Below, piece after piece: positions 44,539 through 52,821 of a stretch of DNA of 64,000 bases. The stretch lies in the NCBI RefSeq assembly GCF_014217255.1, contig NZ_CP059404.1, positions 496,001-560,000 of the forward strand, given 5' to 3'. Under the pieces are notes generated by a model that searched no databases, had not been told where the DNA came from, and saw nothing but the letters and a program-made list of their open reading frames with translations. This DNA comes from Corynebacterium incognita. Lineage in GTDB: Bacteria; Actinomycetota; Actinomycetes; Mycobacteriales; Mycobacteriaceae. Each line of letters begins with the position of its first letter. Position 1 is the stretch's first letter. The position numbers and the translations under genes were made by a program.

Positions 44539-45465
44539 GTGTTGATCACTGCGGAAACAGCCACTGGCCGCCAGTTACACTACGGCGAGTTTTATCAACT
44601 CCGCCCCGTAGACACTGCTCCGGGGCCACTGCCCCGCGTGGCGGTGGTGGGAAACTGCCAGGCGGAATCACTCCGCATCTTGCTGGAATCCAGCGGGGCC
44701 GTGCGCTCGTTCCGCATCCCGCCCGTGCACGAATGGACCGCGTCGGATCTTCCCTTTGTGCACGCAGCTGTGCAGCACACAGACGTCCTCATCACCCAGC
44801 CGGTGCGCGCGGATTATCGTGGATTGCCCATCGGGAGTACGCAATTGCGTTCCCTTTTGTCGGCGGCCGCTCGCGTGGTGTTTTACCCGGTGCTGCGTTT
44901 CGACGCCCTCAACCCCTACCTCGCCATCATCCGTTCCCCGGAGGACCCCGGGCGCAACCCACCGGTCGTGCCGTACCACGACCTGCGCATACTGGCTCGA
45001 GCTGCGGGCCTTCGGGACCGCGGCCGTACCTCGCCACATGTGTGGTCCGACATCGTCGAGGACGCCGCCGCGCAGTTAAGGCTGCGGGAGGAGCGCTTCG
45101 ACGCCGTGCCCATGTCCGACGTCCTGCGCACTATCCCGGTGTGGCACACGCTCAATCACCCTGACAATGCGACGCTGACGGAGCTCGCCCGCCGAGTCTT
45201 GAGCACGCTCGGCCTCACCGCGCAGCCCCGCCCGCCCCGGGACCGGGAGATGCTCGGGCACCTGCGCGCGCCCATCCACCCAGAGGCCGCGGCGGGCCTC
45301 GGATGCGCGGTGGGCCGCCCGCAATGGACCGAATCCGGCGCCGCCATTGACCAGGCCACCATCGATGCTGCTCAGCTGGAGTTTTACCGCGCCCACCCGG
45401 AGGTCGTGCTGGCCGGCTTGGAGCGCCACGCCCGCCGTTTAGAACAGTTAGGACTCCTCCCATGA
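44539..45465 (+). CDS. WcbI-family polysaccharide biosynthesis protein (putative acetyltransferase)
   Basis: 308 residues with GTG 44539 chosen after GGAAAGG. The N-terminal domain has the WcbI hallmark VAVVGNCQAESLRILLESSG, a HTDVLITQPVRADYRGLPIGS segment and VVFYPVLRFDALNPY, as in capsule gene WcbI. WcbI binds coenzyme A and is thought to acetylate capsule sugars. The gene overlaps the next as ATGA. It lies opposite the glycosyltransferase operon, so it probably decorates the same glycan. Confidence 0.8.
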   Translation: MLITAETATGRQLHYGEFYQLRPVDTAPGPLPRVAVVGNCQAESLRILLESSGAVRSFRIPPVHEWTASDLPFVHAAVQHTDVLITQPVRADYRGLPIGSTQLRSLLSAAARVVFYPVLRFDALNPYLAIIRSPEDPGRNPPVVPYHDLRILARAAGLRDRGRTSPHVWSDIVEDAAAQLRLREERFDAVPMSDVLRTIPVWHTLNHPDNATLTELARRVLSTLGLTAQPRPPRDREMLGHLRAPIHPEAAAGLGCAVGRPQWTESGAAIDQATIDAAQLEFYRAHPEVVLAGLERHARRLEQLGLLP

Positions 45466-47663
45466 CCCTGCCCATCCATGTCATTGTTGGCCCCGATGCG
45501 CACGGGGTCGTGGACTACGCGCTCCGCCTGCACCGAGTGACCGGCGGTCCGGTGGTACGCGCGACGCATTACGAGGATCTTCCCAGCGCCATCGCACCGG
45601 GGCCGCTGCACTTTACGTTTACGGATCACCTCTTCGGTGACTCCCCCGACGCGGCGGCCGCGGCCGTCCTCGAGCTCGCAAAGGGGCGCACCTGGAGCAT
45701 CTCCTTCCACGACGTCCCCCAGCCGGAAGAGGGCGCGGAGCGCTTCGCCCACCGTGCCCCCGCCTATCGACGTCTTGCCGACGCCTCCACCGCTAGCTTC
45801 GTCAACTCCCACCACGAGGCGGCGTTCTTCGCGCCTCTCGATGTCTCCGTGCTCCACCTCCCCCTTCCCGACTCCGCGCCATCCCGCGACACCACAGCCC
45901 ACGCTGACCGGACTGGCACGCGAGTGGGCATGCTCGGGTTCATCTATCCCGGCAAGGGCCACGACGACGTCCTGCGAGCTTTGGCGGGGACGGACCTGCA
46001 CCTGCGGGCCATCGGCGGCTACGCCGCCGGGCACGAGCACCTAGATCAGGACCTTGCGTCTTTGGCGGCAGAACTAGGCGTGGACTATCACGCCACGGGC
46101 TACCTTGAGCTAGACGAGCTGCACCACGAGATGGACCAGGCGGATATTCCAGTGGTGGCCCACCGGCATTTTTCCGCCTCCGGTTCGTTAATGGAGTGGC
46201 TGAGCCGCGGCCGGCGGGTACTCGCGGCGGACAGCGCATACACCCGCGAGCTGCGCGAACTCTGGCCGGAGTTCATCGACATCGTCCCTGAAGGGCACTG
46301 GTCTGCGGCGTTTCGGGACGTTCCAGAGGACTTCTCCGTCCCGCGCACGCCGCCACGCAATTGGACGTGGCGCCACGTCGCGCGCGGCTACGTGGAGGTG
46401 TGGTCGGGACCGCGCTTTGACCTGACGGGAAACTCCCTTCCTCCCGCCCCGGAACCGTCACAAGCTCTCACCGAGTGGCCCTCGGTGAGCGTGGTCATCC
46501 CCTACTACGAGGCGCAAGATGACTTGGATGCGGTGCTGGCCGGGCTGCACGAACAGGACTACCCAGGCCCGGTTGAGATCATCGTTGCGGACGACGGTTC
46601 ACCCACCGCGCCCGTTGTCCCCGTCATTGTCACGGTGGTACGCCAAGAGGATAAGGGGTTTCGCGCCGCGGCCGCCCGCAACCTTGGCGCCTCCGTTGCC
46701 ACCGGGGAGATCCTCGCGTTCCTCGATGGCGACACCGTCCCCGACCCGGGTTACCTGCGCGCCGTCGTCGCTATCGCCCGCCGTGACCCACGCGCTGTCG
46801 TCGTGGGCACGCGCTTACAGGGCGACGCTGAACCCGCATGGCTCCAGCGGGCGTGGGACGCGACCGCCGACCTTGCCGCGGCGGATGACACGTCGTGGCG
46901 GTTTATCATTTCAGCGGCGCTGACGTGTTCGCGGGACTTCTTCCTGGACGTCGGCGGCTTTGACGCCAGCATGGTGGGCTACGGCGGCGAGGACTGGGAA
47001 TTCGGCTACCGGGCATGGAACGCCGGGGCTATCTTTCGCCATGCGCCTGAGGCCGTCGCCCGGCACCGCGATCCGGAGTGGGGCGAGCGTGTCGCTGCGC
47101 GCGATGCCGCGGAAGCGGCCGCGGAGAAGAACGGCGAGTCGGTAGCCCTTGCCCGCCGCATCACCCATCCCCTGGCGCGGCCAACGGCGGTCTTCCCCAC
47201 CGCAGACGTCACGGTTCACATCCCCGCGTGGTCTGCCCCGGGGGTCCAGGAGGCTGTGATTCTGGGGTGGCTCGCGCTCGGCGATGTGCACGTCTCCCTG
47301 CCTGCTGACGCAGCGGTGCCTGCACTCTTCGCCGCCGATCCGCGCGTGCGCTCGAACAACGACATCCCCGCACCGGCTACTGTGGTGACGGAGTGGTCCA
47401 CCTCTCGAGTGACCGTCAGCCTTGACGCCCCCGCGGTACCGTCTTCCCTAGACGAGCTCTACCGCGTGGAGTCCCTCGGCGGCCGGGCGGAGTTCTCCGT
47501 GGCCGACGCCTCCGGCAGCGCTGCGCACGGCACGATCGTCTTTGCCCGCCGCCGCGCACTGGAGGCCCGCGGCGTCACCACCCCGGCCGCCGTGAACTTG
47601 TCGGTTCCAGGTACGTTTTACGACGCCCCGGTGCGCCTCGAGCGCCTCTTCGCGGGCTGGTAG
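45462..47663 (+). CDS. fused glycosyltransferase: GT4-like N-terminal half and GT2 C-terminal half
   Basis: 733 residues; ATG overlaps the WcbI stop (ATGA). Residues about 1-330 form a GT-B/GT4-like module (TGTRVGMLGFIYPGKGHDDV, then DQADIPVVAHRHFSASGSLM). From about 340 a GT2 module begins (PSVSVVIPYYEAQDDLDAVL) with DDGSP, DKGFRAAAARNLGAS, FLDGDTVPDPGYL (DxD) and GGFDASMVGYGGEDWEFGYR. The last 170 residues are beta-rich and unassigned. Dual-domain enzymes of this kind can add two successive sugars. Confidence 0.85.
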   Translation: MTLPIHVIVGPDAHGVVDYALRLHRVTGGPVVRATHYEDLPSAIAPGPLHFTFTDHLFGDSPDAAAAAVLELAKGRTWSISFHDVPQPEEGAERFAHRAPAYRRLADASTASFVNSHHEAAFFAPLDVSVLHLPLPDSAPSRDTTAHADRTGTRVGMLGFIYPGKGHDDVLRALAGTDLHLRAIGGYAAGHEHLDQDLASLAAELGVDYHATGYLELDELHHEMDQADIPVVAHRHFSASGSLMEWLSRGRRVLAADSAYTRELRELWPEFIDIVPEGHWSAAFRDVPEDFSVPRTPPRNWTWRHVARGYVEVWSGPRFDLTGNSLPPAPEPSQALTEWPSVSVVIPYYEAQDDLDAVLAGLHEQDYPGPVEIIVADDGSPTAPVVPVIVTVVRQEDKGFRAAAARNLGASVATGEILAFLDGDTVPDPGYLRAVVAIARRDPRAVVVGTRLQGDAEPAWLQRAWDATADLAAADDTSWRFIISAALTCSRDFFLDVGGFDASMVGYGGEDWEFGYRAWNAGAIFRHAPEAVARHRDPEWGERVAARDAAEAAAEKNGESVALARRITHPLARPTAVFPTADVTVHIPAWSAPGVQEAVILGWLALGDVHVSLPADAAVPALFAADPRVRSNNDIPAPATVVTEWSTSRVTVSLDAPAVPSSLDELYRVESLGGRAEFSVADASGSAAHGTIVFARRRALEARGVTTPAAVNLSVPGTFYDAPVRLERLFAGW

Positions 47664-47667
47664 GACG

Positions 47668-48501
47668 CTAATGATCGCCTAGTTGCTGCCACACCCTGTC
47701 GTTGGTCTCGGCCCATAACGGCTTGGCCCAGTCACCGAAGTCGCGGTCAGTCAGGGCCACCATCGCGAGCTTTTCTTCCGGCGCGATCCAAAGATAAGTT
47801 CCGGACATCCCAAAGTGCCCTGCGGTGGCCGCGGGCATCTCGGCGCCGGTCCAATGCGGCTTGCCGCCTGCGACGCCCTTGTCCCCCTTGAGCTCAAAAC
47901 CGAGCCCCCACGGGCAAGGCTTGTGCATGCCGTAGCCGGGCACGATGCCATCCAGCTCCGCGAATTGCGGGTTAAGCATGTCCGCCACCGTCGACGGGTG
48001 CAGCAGCTGCGGGTTCATCACCTCCGCCGCGAACGCGACCACGTCCTCCACGGTGGTGTCCAGCCCGTGCCCCGCGGACCCCACTAGCGCGGAGTCCGTC
48101 ATCCCCAGCGGCGCAAACACGCCCTCGGCCAGGTAGTCCGCAAACTCCATCCCGGTGGCCTCGCCGACGAGCTCCGCCAGCCACTCGTAGCCTGCCGACG
48201 AATAGATGCGACGCTGCCCCACCGGCTTCTGCAGCTCGCGGGAATCAAACCCCACGCCCGAGGCATGCGCCAGCAGGTGCCGCACCGTCGAGCCCTCCGG
48301 CCCCGCGGGCTGGTCCAGTTCCAGCGCGCCTTCCTCCACGGCCAGCATCACGCCGTATGCCACCACCGGCTTGGTCACCGACGCCACCGAGAACACCCGC
48401 GATACCTCCCCCAGCGTCTCCACCACCTCGCCGTCGCGCAGCAGCGCGGCAGCAACGTTATCCACGGGCCATTCCGACAGGGCATCTAGATAAGCAGTCA
48501 T
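47668..48501 (-). CDS. serine beta-lactamase-family hydrolase
   Basis: 277 residues from ATG 48501 (AAGG 8 bases upstream). The active-site SxxK is FSVASVTKPVVAYG near 40 and the second motif is YSSAGYEWLAELVG near 105 (YxS/N type). HFGMSGTYLWIAPEEKLAMV is the third region. No signal peptide, so it is cytoplasmic. Family members are esterases or peptidases; resistance function is not implied. Converges on the glycan cluster with only 4 bases between the stops. Confidence 0.85.
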   Translation of the reverse strand: MTAYLDALSEWPVDNVAAALLRDGEVVETLGEVSRVFSVASVTKPVVAYGVMLAVEEGALELDQPAGPEGSTVRHLLAHASGVGFDSRELQKPVGQRRIYSSAGYEWLAELVGEATGMEFADYLAEGVFAPLGMTDSALVGSAGHGLDTTVEDVVAFAAEVMNPQLLHPSTVADMLNPQFAELDGIVPGYGMHKPCPWGLGFELKGDKGVAGGKPHWTGAEMPAATAGHFGMSGTYLWIAPEEKLAMVALTDRDFGDWAKPLWAETNDRVWQQLGDH

Positions 48502-48577
48502 GTTCCCCACCTTAGCCATGAGCGCACCGCCGCGACCTCTCGCTGTCCCTCACAGCCTCCGCTTCGCCTGCTACGCC

Positions 48578-48657
48578 AAACCCCGAGCGACAAGCCTCTG
48601 CTTGGCCCTAAAATCCGGCTAAAAATCGACCAAGCAGAGGTTTGTCGCTCGGGTTTA
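48578..48657. repeat. long inverted repeat, related to the repeat at 27275
   Basis: The left arm (48578-48605) and right arm (48630-48656) are about 27 bp each and reverse-complementary, apart from one bulged C and one G/T position that would pair in RNA. They share the segments CTCTGCTTGG / CCAAGCAGAG and GAGCGACAA / TTGTCGCTC. The 24-base loop is A-rich. The structure begins 7 bases after the stop of the reductase gene and may end its transcript. Each arm separately resembles the single copy at 27275-27312. Confidence 0.85.
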
Positions 48658-48663
48658 TCTACA

Positions 48664-49785
48664 TCAGGCGTCCGGAGCGCCGGCGAACGGGTAGTCGGTG
48701 TAGCCCTCCGCGCCCGGCGCGTAGAAAGTGGCGGCGTCAGGCGTGTTGAGTTCGAGGCCCTCGCGCCAGCGCAGGACCAGGTCCGGGTTCGCGATGAGCT
48801 GGCGCCCCACCGCCACCGCGTCCACGTGCGGCAGCGCCATGAGCGCGTTCGCCTCGTCCAAGTCAGTGACGTGGCCGAAGCCGGTGTTGGCAATCACCCG
48901 GGTCGCGCCGTTCGCCCGTGCCCGGCGCGCGAGCTCCGCGGGCAGCGAGTCCGCATCGTCGCTGGCCGCGTCCTTGTGCAACAGCGACACATAGGCAAGG
49001 TTGAGGTCGGACAGGGCGTCGAGAAGCCCGCCGAAGGTGGCCAGCGTGTCCGCGCGGTCCTCCTCAATCACGCCCTGGATATTGTGCTCCGGGGACAGGC
49101 GCAGCGCGGTGCGGTCAGCGCCGATATCCGCGGCGACGGCGCGAACGACCTCCTCCACCAGCCGATAGCGGTTGCGCGGGCTGCCGCCGTAGTCGTCGTC
49201 GCGGGTATTGGACACGGGGCTCAGGAACTCGTGGAGCAAGTAGCCGTTGGCGCCGTGGATTTCCACGCCGTCCAGCCCAGCGTCCACGGCCCGGCGCGCC
49301 GCCGCGCGGAATTGCTCCACGATGCGCGGCATCTCCTCTGCTTCCAGCGCCCGCGGCACCGGCGCGTCCTGTTTACCGTCGAAGGTGTGTACCTGCCCGC
49401 CCCACTCCAGGGCGCTGGGCGCCTCTGGTTGCTGGCCCTCCAGCAGGTTCGGGTGGGACACGCGTCCGCCGTGCATGATCTGCATGAACAGCACGCCGCC
49501 GCCCTCGTGCACGCGCTCCGCCACGCGCCGCCAGCCCGCGGCCTGCTCGTCGGTCTCGATGCCCGCCTGTCCCGGGAACGCGCGGGTGGTCACGGACGGG
49601 AAGGTGCCTTCGGTGACCACGAGTCCCGCGGACGCGCGCTGGAAGTAGTACTCCGCGTGCAGGTCGGTGGGGACGCCACTGGTGCCGGCGCGCTGGCGGG
49701 TCAGCGCCGCCATGGTCACGCGGTTCGCCAGCCGGTAGCGGCCGAGGTCGAGGGGTGAGAACAGGTCTGTCGAAGTTTCAGTCAT
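48664..49785 (-). CDS. old yellow enzyme-type alkene reductase (FMN)
   Basis: 373 residues from ATG 49785 (MTETSTDLFSPLDLGRYRL). TIM-barrel OYE motifs: LTRQRA, TEGTFPS, MQIMHGGRVSHP, VEIHGANGYLLHEFLSP with the His-Ala-Asn trio binding substrate, DDYGGSPRNRYRLVEEV, and AVAVGRQLIANPDL. It reduces activated C=C bonds with NAD(P)H; the physiological substrate is unknown. The following inverted repeat closes the transcript. Confidence 0.93.
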   Translation of the reverse strand: MTETSTDLFSPLDLGRYRLANRVTMAALTRQRAGTSGVPTDLHAEYYFQRASAGLVVTEGTFPSVTTRAFPGQAGIETDEQAAGWRRVAERVHEGGGVLFMQIMHGGRVSHPNLLEGQQPEAPSALEWGGQVHTFDGKQDAPVPRALEAEEMPRIVEQFRAAARRAVDAGLDGVEIHGANGYLLHEFLSPVSNTRDDDYGGSPRNRYRLVEEVVRAVAADIGADRTALRLSPEHNIQGVIEEDRADTLATFGGLLDALSDLNLAYVSLLHKDAASDDADSLPAELARRARANGATRVIANTGFGHVTDLDEANALMALPHVDAVAVGRQLIANPDLVLRWREGLELNTPDAATFYAPGAEGYTDYPFAGAPDA

Positions 49786-49811
49786 GCTCTTCACAACGCA
49801 GCCCCGCCGCG

Positions 49812-50918
49812 TCACATTCCGTCGCGCTCGGCGTAGCGCTTAGCCAGGCGGTCTACGAGCTCGTCGGTGAGCTTATCGTCGGCCAGGATGATGTCCAGCA
49901 TTTGGCGGTGGGTGTAGTCGCGTTCCGCGTGTTCTTCCTCGCTCATATCCTGCGGCGCGGTGGGTTCGGCGTCGTAGGAGTCGCCCGCGAAGTCCATGCC
50001 GAGGCCGGCGATCAGCCCGGGTTCTTCCACCGCGGCGTCGGTGACGGCCTCGAACTGCGAGGTGAACTCATCCAAGAAATCCTGTGCCCCGGCCTCGGCG
50101 GCGGCGCGCGTGGTGCCGGTGCGGATTTGCTTCTCGACGCGGCGTTGCAAAGCCTTTTCCATCTGCCGGTGCCGCCAGGAGCGAATCTTGGTGGGCTCGA
50201 TGCGCCGTCCCACCGCGCGACCTTTGTCTTCTGCCTTCTTGGCCAGGTGTCCGATCTGCACGGCCGTGTCATTAATCGGCGCCCATTCCTCGTCGCGGGC
50301 GTGGATCCGCCAGCCCTTCCAGTATCCCAGCAGAGACAGCGCGACGCTAACGATGGGGCCTATCATCATGCCAATGGCCATGTAGCCGACGTGGTTGCTG
50401 GCCAGCACGATGGCCGCCGCGGCCACCGCGGGGATGACGGTGGGCTGGTTACCCCCGAAGACCTGCGGGGTGCGCCCGGTGACGATGTCGCGGATCATCG
50501 ATCCGCCCGTCGCGGTGAACACACCCATCATGATGCACGGCAGCAGCGGCAGGCCGTAGGCAATCGCCTTCACCGTGCCGGTGGCGGCCCACAGGCCGGA
50601 CACCACCGCGTCGCCGTGCGACTGCACGATGTCCCACGTGCGCCCCTTGAAGTAGACGAACCGCGCGATGATCGCGCCCGTAAACGCGAGGATGAGGTAT
50701 TCGGGTTGGCTCATCGCGGCGACGGTCCCACGGTTAATAAGCACGTCGCGAATCATGCCGCCGCCGAGGGAGGAGAACATGGCCACGAAGAAGAAGCCCA
50801 CGATGTCGTAGCCGCGCTTGCGCGCAATCGTGCCGCCGATCATGCCCATGAGCAGCACACCGGAGACGTCGGACCAGCGGTAGAGGTTCTCAATGAGCGG
50901 GTCCAGTTCGACGTTCAT
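49812..50918 (-). CDS. TRIC/UPF0126 family membrane protein
   Basis: 368 residues from ATG 50918. Seven or so membrane segments in about 1-210 form two UPF0126 repeats, each with GGG/GGSMIRD (SSLGGGMIRDVLINRG and TATGGSMIRDIVTGRTP). These are the bacterial TRIC cation-channel/glycine-transporter-like domains. A hydrophilic C-terminal half (about 215-368) is highly charged and coiled-coil-like, an actinobacterial extension of unknown role. The much longer open frame upstream of 50918 is antisense to the next gene and was ignored. Confidence 0.88.
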   Translation of the reverse strand: MNVELDPLIENLYRWSDVSGVLLMGMIGGTIARKRGYDIVGFFFVAMFSSLGGGMIRDVLINRGTVAAMSQPEYLILAFTGAIIARFVYFKGRTWDIVQSHGDAVVSGLWAATGTVKAIAYGLPLLPCIMMGVFTATGGSMIRDIVTGRTPQVFGGNQPTVIPAVAAAAIVLASNHVGYMAIGMMIGPIVSVALSLLGYWKGWRIHARDEEWAPINDTAVQIGHLAKKAEDKGRAVGRRIEPTKIRSWRHRQMEKALQRRVEKQIRTGTTRAAAEAGAQDFLDEFTSQFEAVTDAAVEEPGLIAGLGMDFAGDSYDAEPTAPQDMSEEEHAERDYTHRQMLDIILADDKLTDELVDRLAKRYAERDGM

Positions 50919-50966
50919 GCCTACCAGTTTAAGCACGCCCCAGGCGCGAGGGGTTAGTCTATATTT

Positions 50967-51698
50967 ATGAAGCGTTGCCTGGCCGCCGTCCTTGCCTGCA
51001 CCCTCGTCGTGGCGGGGTGCTCCCGCAGCAAGCCTTCCGACGCCCCGACACCCGCACCCACCACGACCTCGGCGAGTGCGACGTCGTCGACAAGCAAGGC
51101 GCCCACGACCTCCGCGAAGCCGACGACGAGCCGCACACCCACGTCGTCGTCGAGCACCCCCGCGCCGGCAACGGCGGGCACCGGCACGTTTTCCATGACC
51201 GGCCCCGCGCCGATTTCGGGCGCGACGTACGATTCCATGCCGTATGTCTTGCCGCTCAACCCCGCCGGCCCGCAGGCCACGATGGTGCGCTGGGTGGAGG
51301 GCTGGGGCGAGTCCCCCGCCACGGCGGAGCAGGGCACTACGTACGTGTTGGGTCATGCGTGGGGCCAGCAGCAGCTGGTGTTTAACCCCATCTCGGAATT
51401 CGTAACCGCCGCGGTGGACATGAACAACCCCACCCCGGTGCCCAGCACGAATGAGACCCCGATGCAGCGCTTCGAGACCGACGCGCTCAACGGCTCGGTC
51501 ATCACCATGAAGGGTGCGAAGGGCGAGCGCCAGTGGGTGGTGGACAACGCGTACCTGGTGGATAAGTACAAGGCCGGCTTTGACAAGAACCTGGTCAACG
51601 AGCACAACCCGGGCCGCATCGTGTTGATTGCCTGCTCCGTCTCCGGCTCCCAAGACCTGGGCTACAACGTCGTGGTGGAGGGGCACCTCAAGGACTAG
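50967..51698 (+). CDS. lipoprotein with a class F-like sortase domain
   Basis: 243 residues. A lipoprotein signal with lipobox LVVAGC (Cys18) is followed by a Thr/Ser/Pro/Ala-rich linker (about 20-72). The C-terminal domain has TYVLGHAWGQQQLVFNPISE (catalytic-type His) and RIVLIACSVSGSQDLGYNVVV (catalytic-type Cys). The arginine normally found a few residues after the cysteine (YRDNVVV type) is absent; the stretch reads LGYNVVV. Membrane-anchored on the outer face; whether it transpeptidates is uncertain. Confidence 0.78.
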   Translation: MKRCLAAVLACTLVVAGCSRSKPSDAPTPAPTTTSASATSSTSKAPTTSAKPTTSRTPTSSSSTPAPATAGTGTFSMTGPAPISGATYDSMPYVLPLNPAGPQATMVRWVEGWGESPATAEQGTTYVLGHAWGQQQLVFNPISEFVTAAVDMNNPTPVPSTNETPMQRFETDALNGSVITMKGAKGERQWVVDNAYLVDKYKAGFDKNLVNEHNPGRIVLIACSVSGSQDLGYNVVVEGHLKD

Positions 51699-51816
51699 GC
51701 CGTGCCATGACTTGAAAGCCGGAGACCGAAACCGAACAAGCGTTCGTAAATATCGGGTGTGTAAGAGTCTCACCCAGATGGCACAATAACCTCAAGCCGT
51801 CAGAAAGGATCGTGAC

Positions 51817-52005
51817 ATGACTTCACCACTCATTGAATTTATCGAGCCTCACAAAGCTGAGGAGGAGCTCGAACGGCTTTACGCTAACCTTGACGAGCCC
51901 ATAGAGGATTTCGAGTTTCGCGCCTTCACTTATCAGCTATCCGCCAAAGAGGCGGCGGTTTGGGAGCGAATTTCGGAACTCCGCTGGCTACTGGCGAGCG
52001 AATGA
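51817..52005 (+). CDS. small acidic protein, first gene of a two-gene unit
   Basis: 62 residues; AAAGGA lies 7 bases before ATG 51817. Acidic and helical (HKAEEELERLYANLDEPIED, then KEAAVWERISELRWLLAS). No family recognised. Its stop is 15 bases before the next gene, which has its own ribosome site, and both are less GC-rich than the surroundings. A small partner or immunity-type protein is one possibility, not supported by any motif. Confidence 0.65.
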   Translation: MTSPLIEFIEPHKAEEELERLYANLDEPIEDFEFRAFTYQLSAKEAAVWERISELRWLLASE

Positions 52006-52020
52006 CACCAAGGAATCCAC

Positions 52021-52779
52021 GTGGATACGAAAGTCGACGAAAAGCTAAAAGGAGAGGTAGAGAAATTCACTGTCGATTTGACCGAAAGTCTCTCATACTT
52101 CACAAATGACAAAGTTAACTTCCATATTTCGTCGTTGACCGGACGAAAAACTCTTAGGATCCGTTTAGACCAAGGCAATGATGAGGTAGGGATCGCAGTG
52201 CTAATGTCATGCGGCTACCCTGTTTTGGGAATTCGACCGACATTTTATTTGACATGGGATTCATCAGAGTCCTACCTAGCTGTAGATTCTTCCAGCTTTG
52301 AGGTACTTCCATACGCTAGGAAAACCGGCGCCCCGCTATTCCGTGTGGAATATGACAGACACAAAACGACGCACCCTAGTTCGCATATCCACGTACACGC
52401 GCACAGCGATGAGTTCACTCATTTGCTCGGTTTTTCGAGAAAACTCGACCTTAATAATCAAAAGAAGGTTAAAGCGTATTTTAAAAACGTTCCGCTTCTT
52501 TCCAAATTTCATTTTCCCACCGGCGGTCATCGCTTCCGCCCCTGCCTAGAGGACGTACTGGAGATACTCAGGGTTGAGTTCAATTTAGATTGCGACAATT
52601 CACGCTGGAAGCCGTACCTCAAACATAAACGCATTCACTGGAGATCAATCCAAACAGCTGCCGTTGTACGGGATAGTCCAGAAACCGCGCTCAATGTCCT
52701 CATTAAGGAGTACGGCATGCCAAGACCGGAGAATTGGGTTTGTCCCTCCGACAATATCGATAGACTGACGCGGAATTAA
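52021..52779 (+). CDS. hypothetical protein, AT-richer than its neighbours
   Basis: 252 residues with GTG start and AAGGA 7 bases before. Notable is a His-rich block THPSSHIHVHAHSDEFTHLL near 118 and two charged flanks. It contains LFRVEYDR before the His block and HRFRPCLEDVLEILRVEF after it. No signal or membrane segment. The function is not recognised; the His-rich block could bind metal. AT-rich codons suggest recent acquisition together with the gene before it. Confidence 0.65.
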   Translation: MDTKVDEKLKGEVEKFTVDLTESLSYFTNDKVNFHISSLTGRKTLRIRLDQGNDEVGIAVLMSCGYPVLGIRPTFYLTWDSSESYLAVDSSSFEVLPYARKTGAPLFRVEYDRHKTTHPSSHIHVHAHSDEFTHLLGFSRKLDLNNQKKVKAYFKNVPLLSKFHFPTGGHRFRPCLEDVLEILRVEFNLDCDNSRWKPYLKHKRIHWRSIQTAAVVRDSPETALNVLIKEYGMPRPENWVCPSDNIDRLTRN

Positions 52780-52821
52780 ACGCTAGGTTTCCAAGCCTTC
52801 GCTACTCTGGATGAAGTGTCA

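Noticed and set aside
49812..51773. 653-codon minus-strand frame continuing upstream of the TRIC gene
   Set aside because: The part above 50918 is antisense to the sortase-like lipoprotein and is Arg/Gly repeat-like, not protein-like. The TRIC domain starts at ATG 50918.
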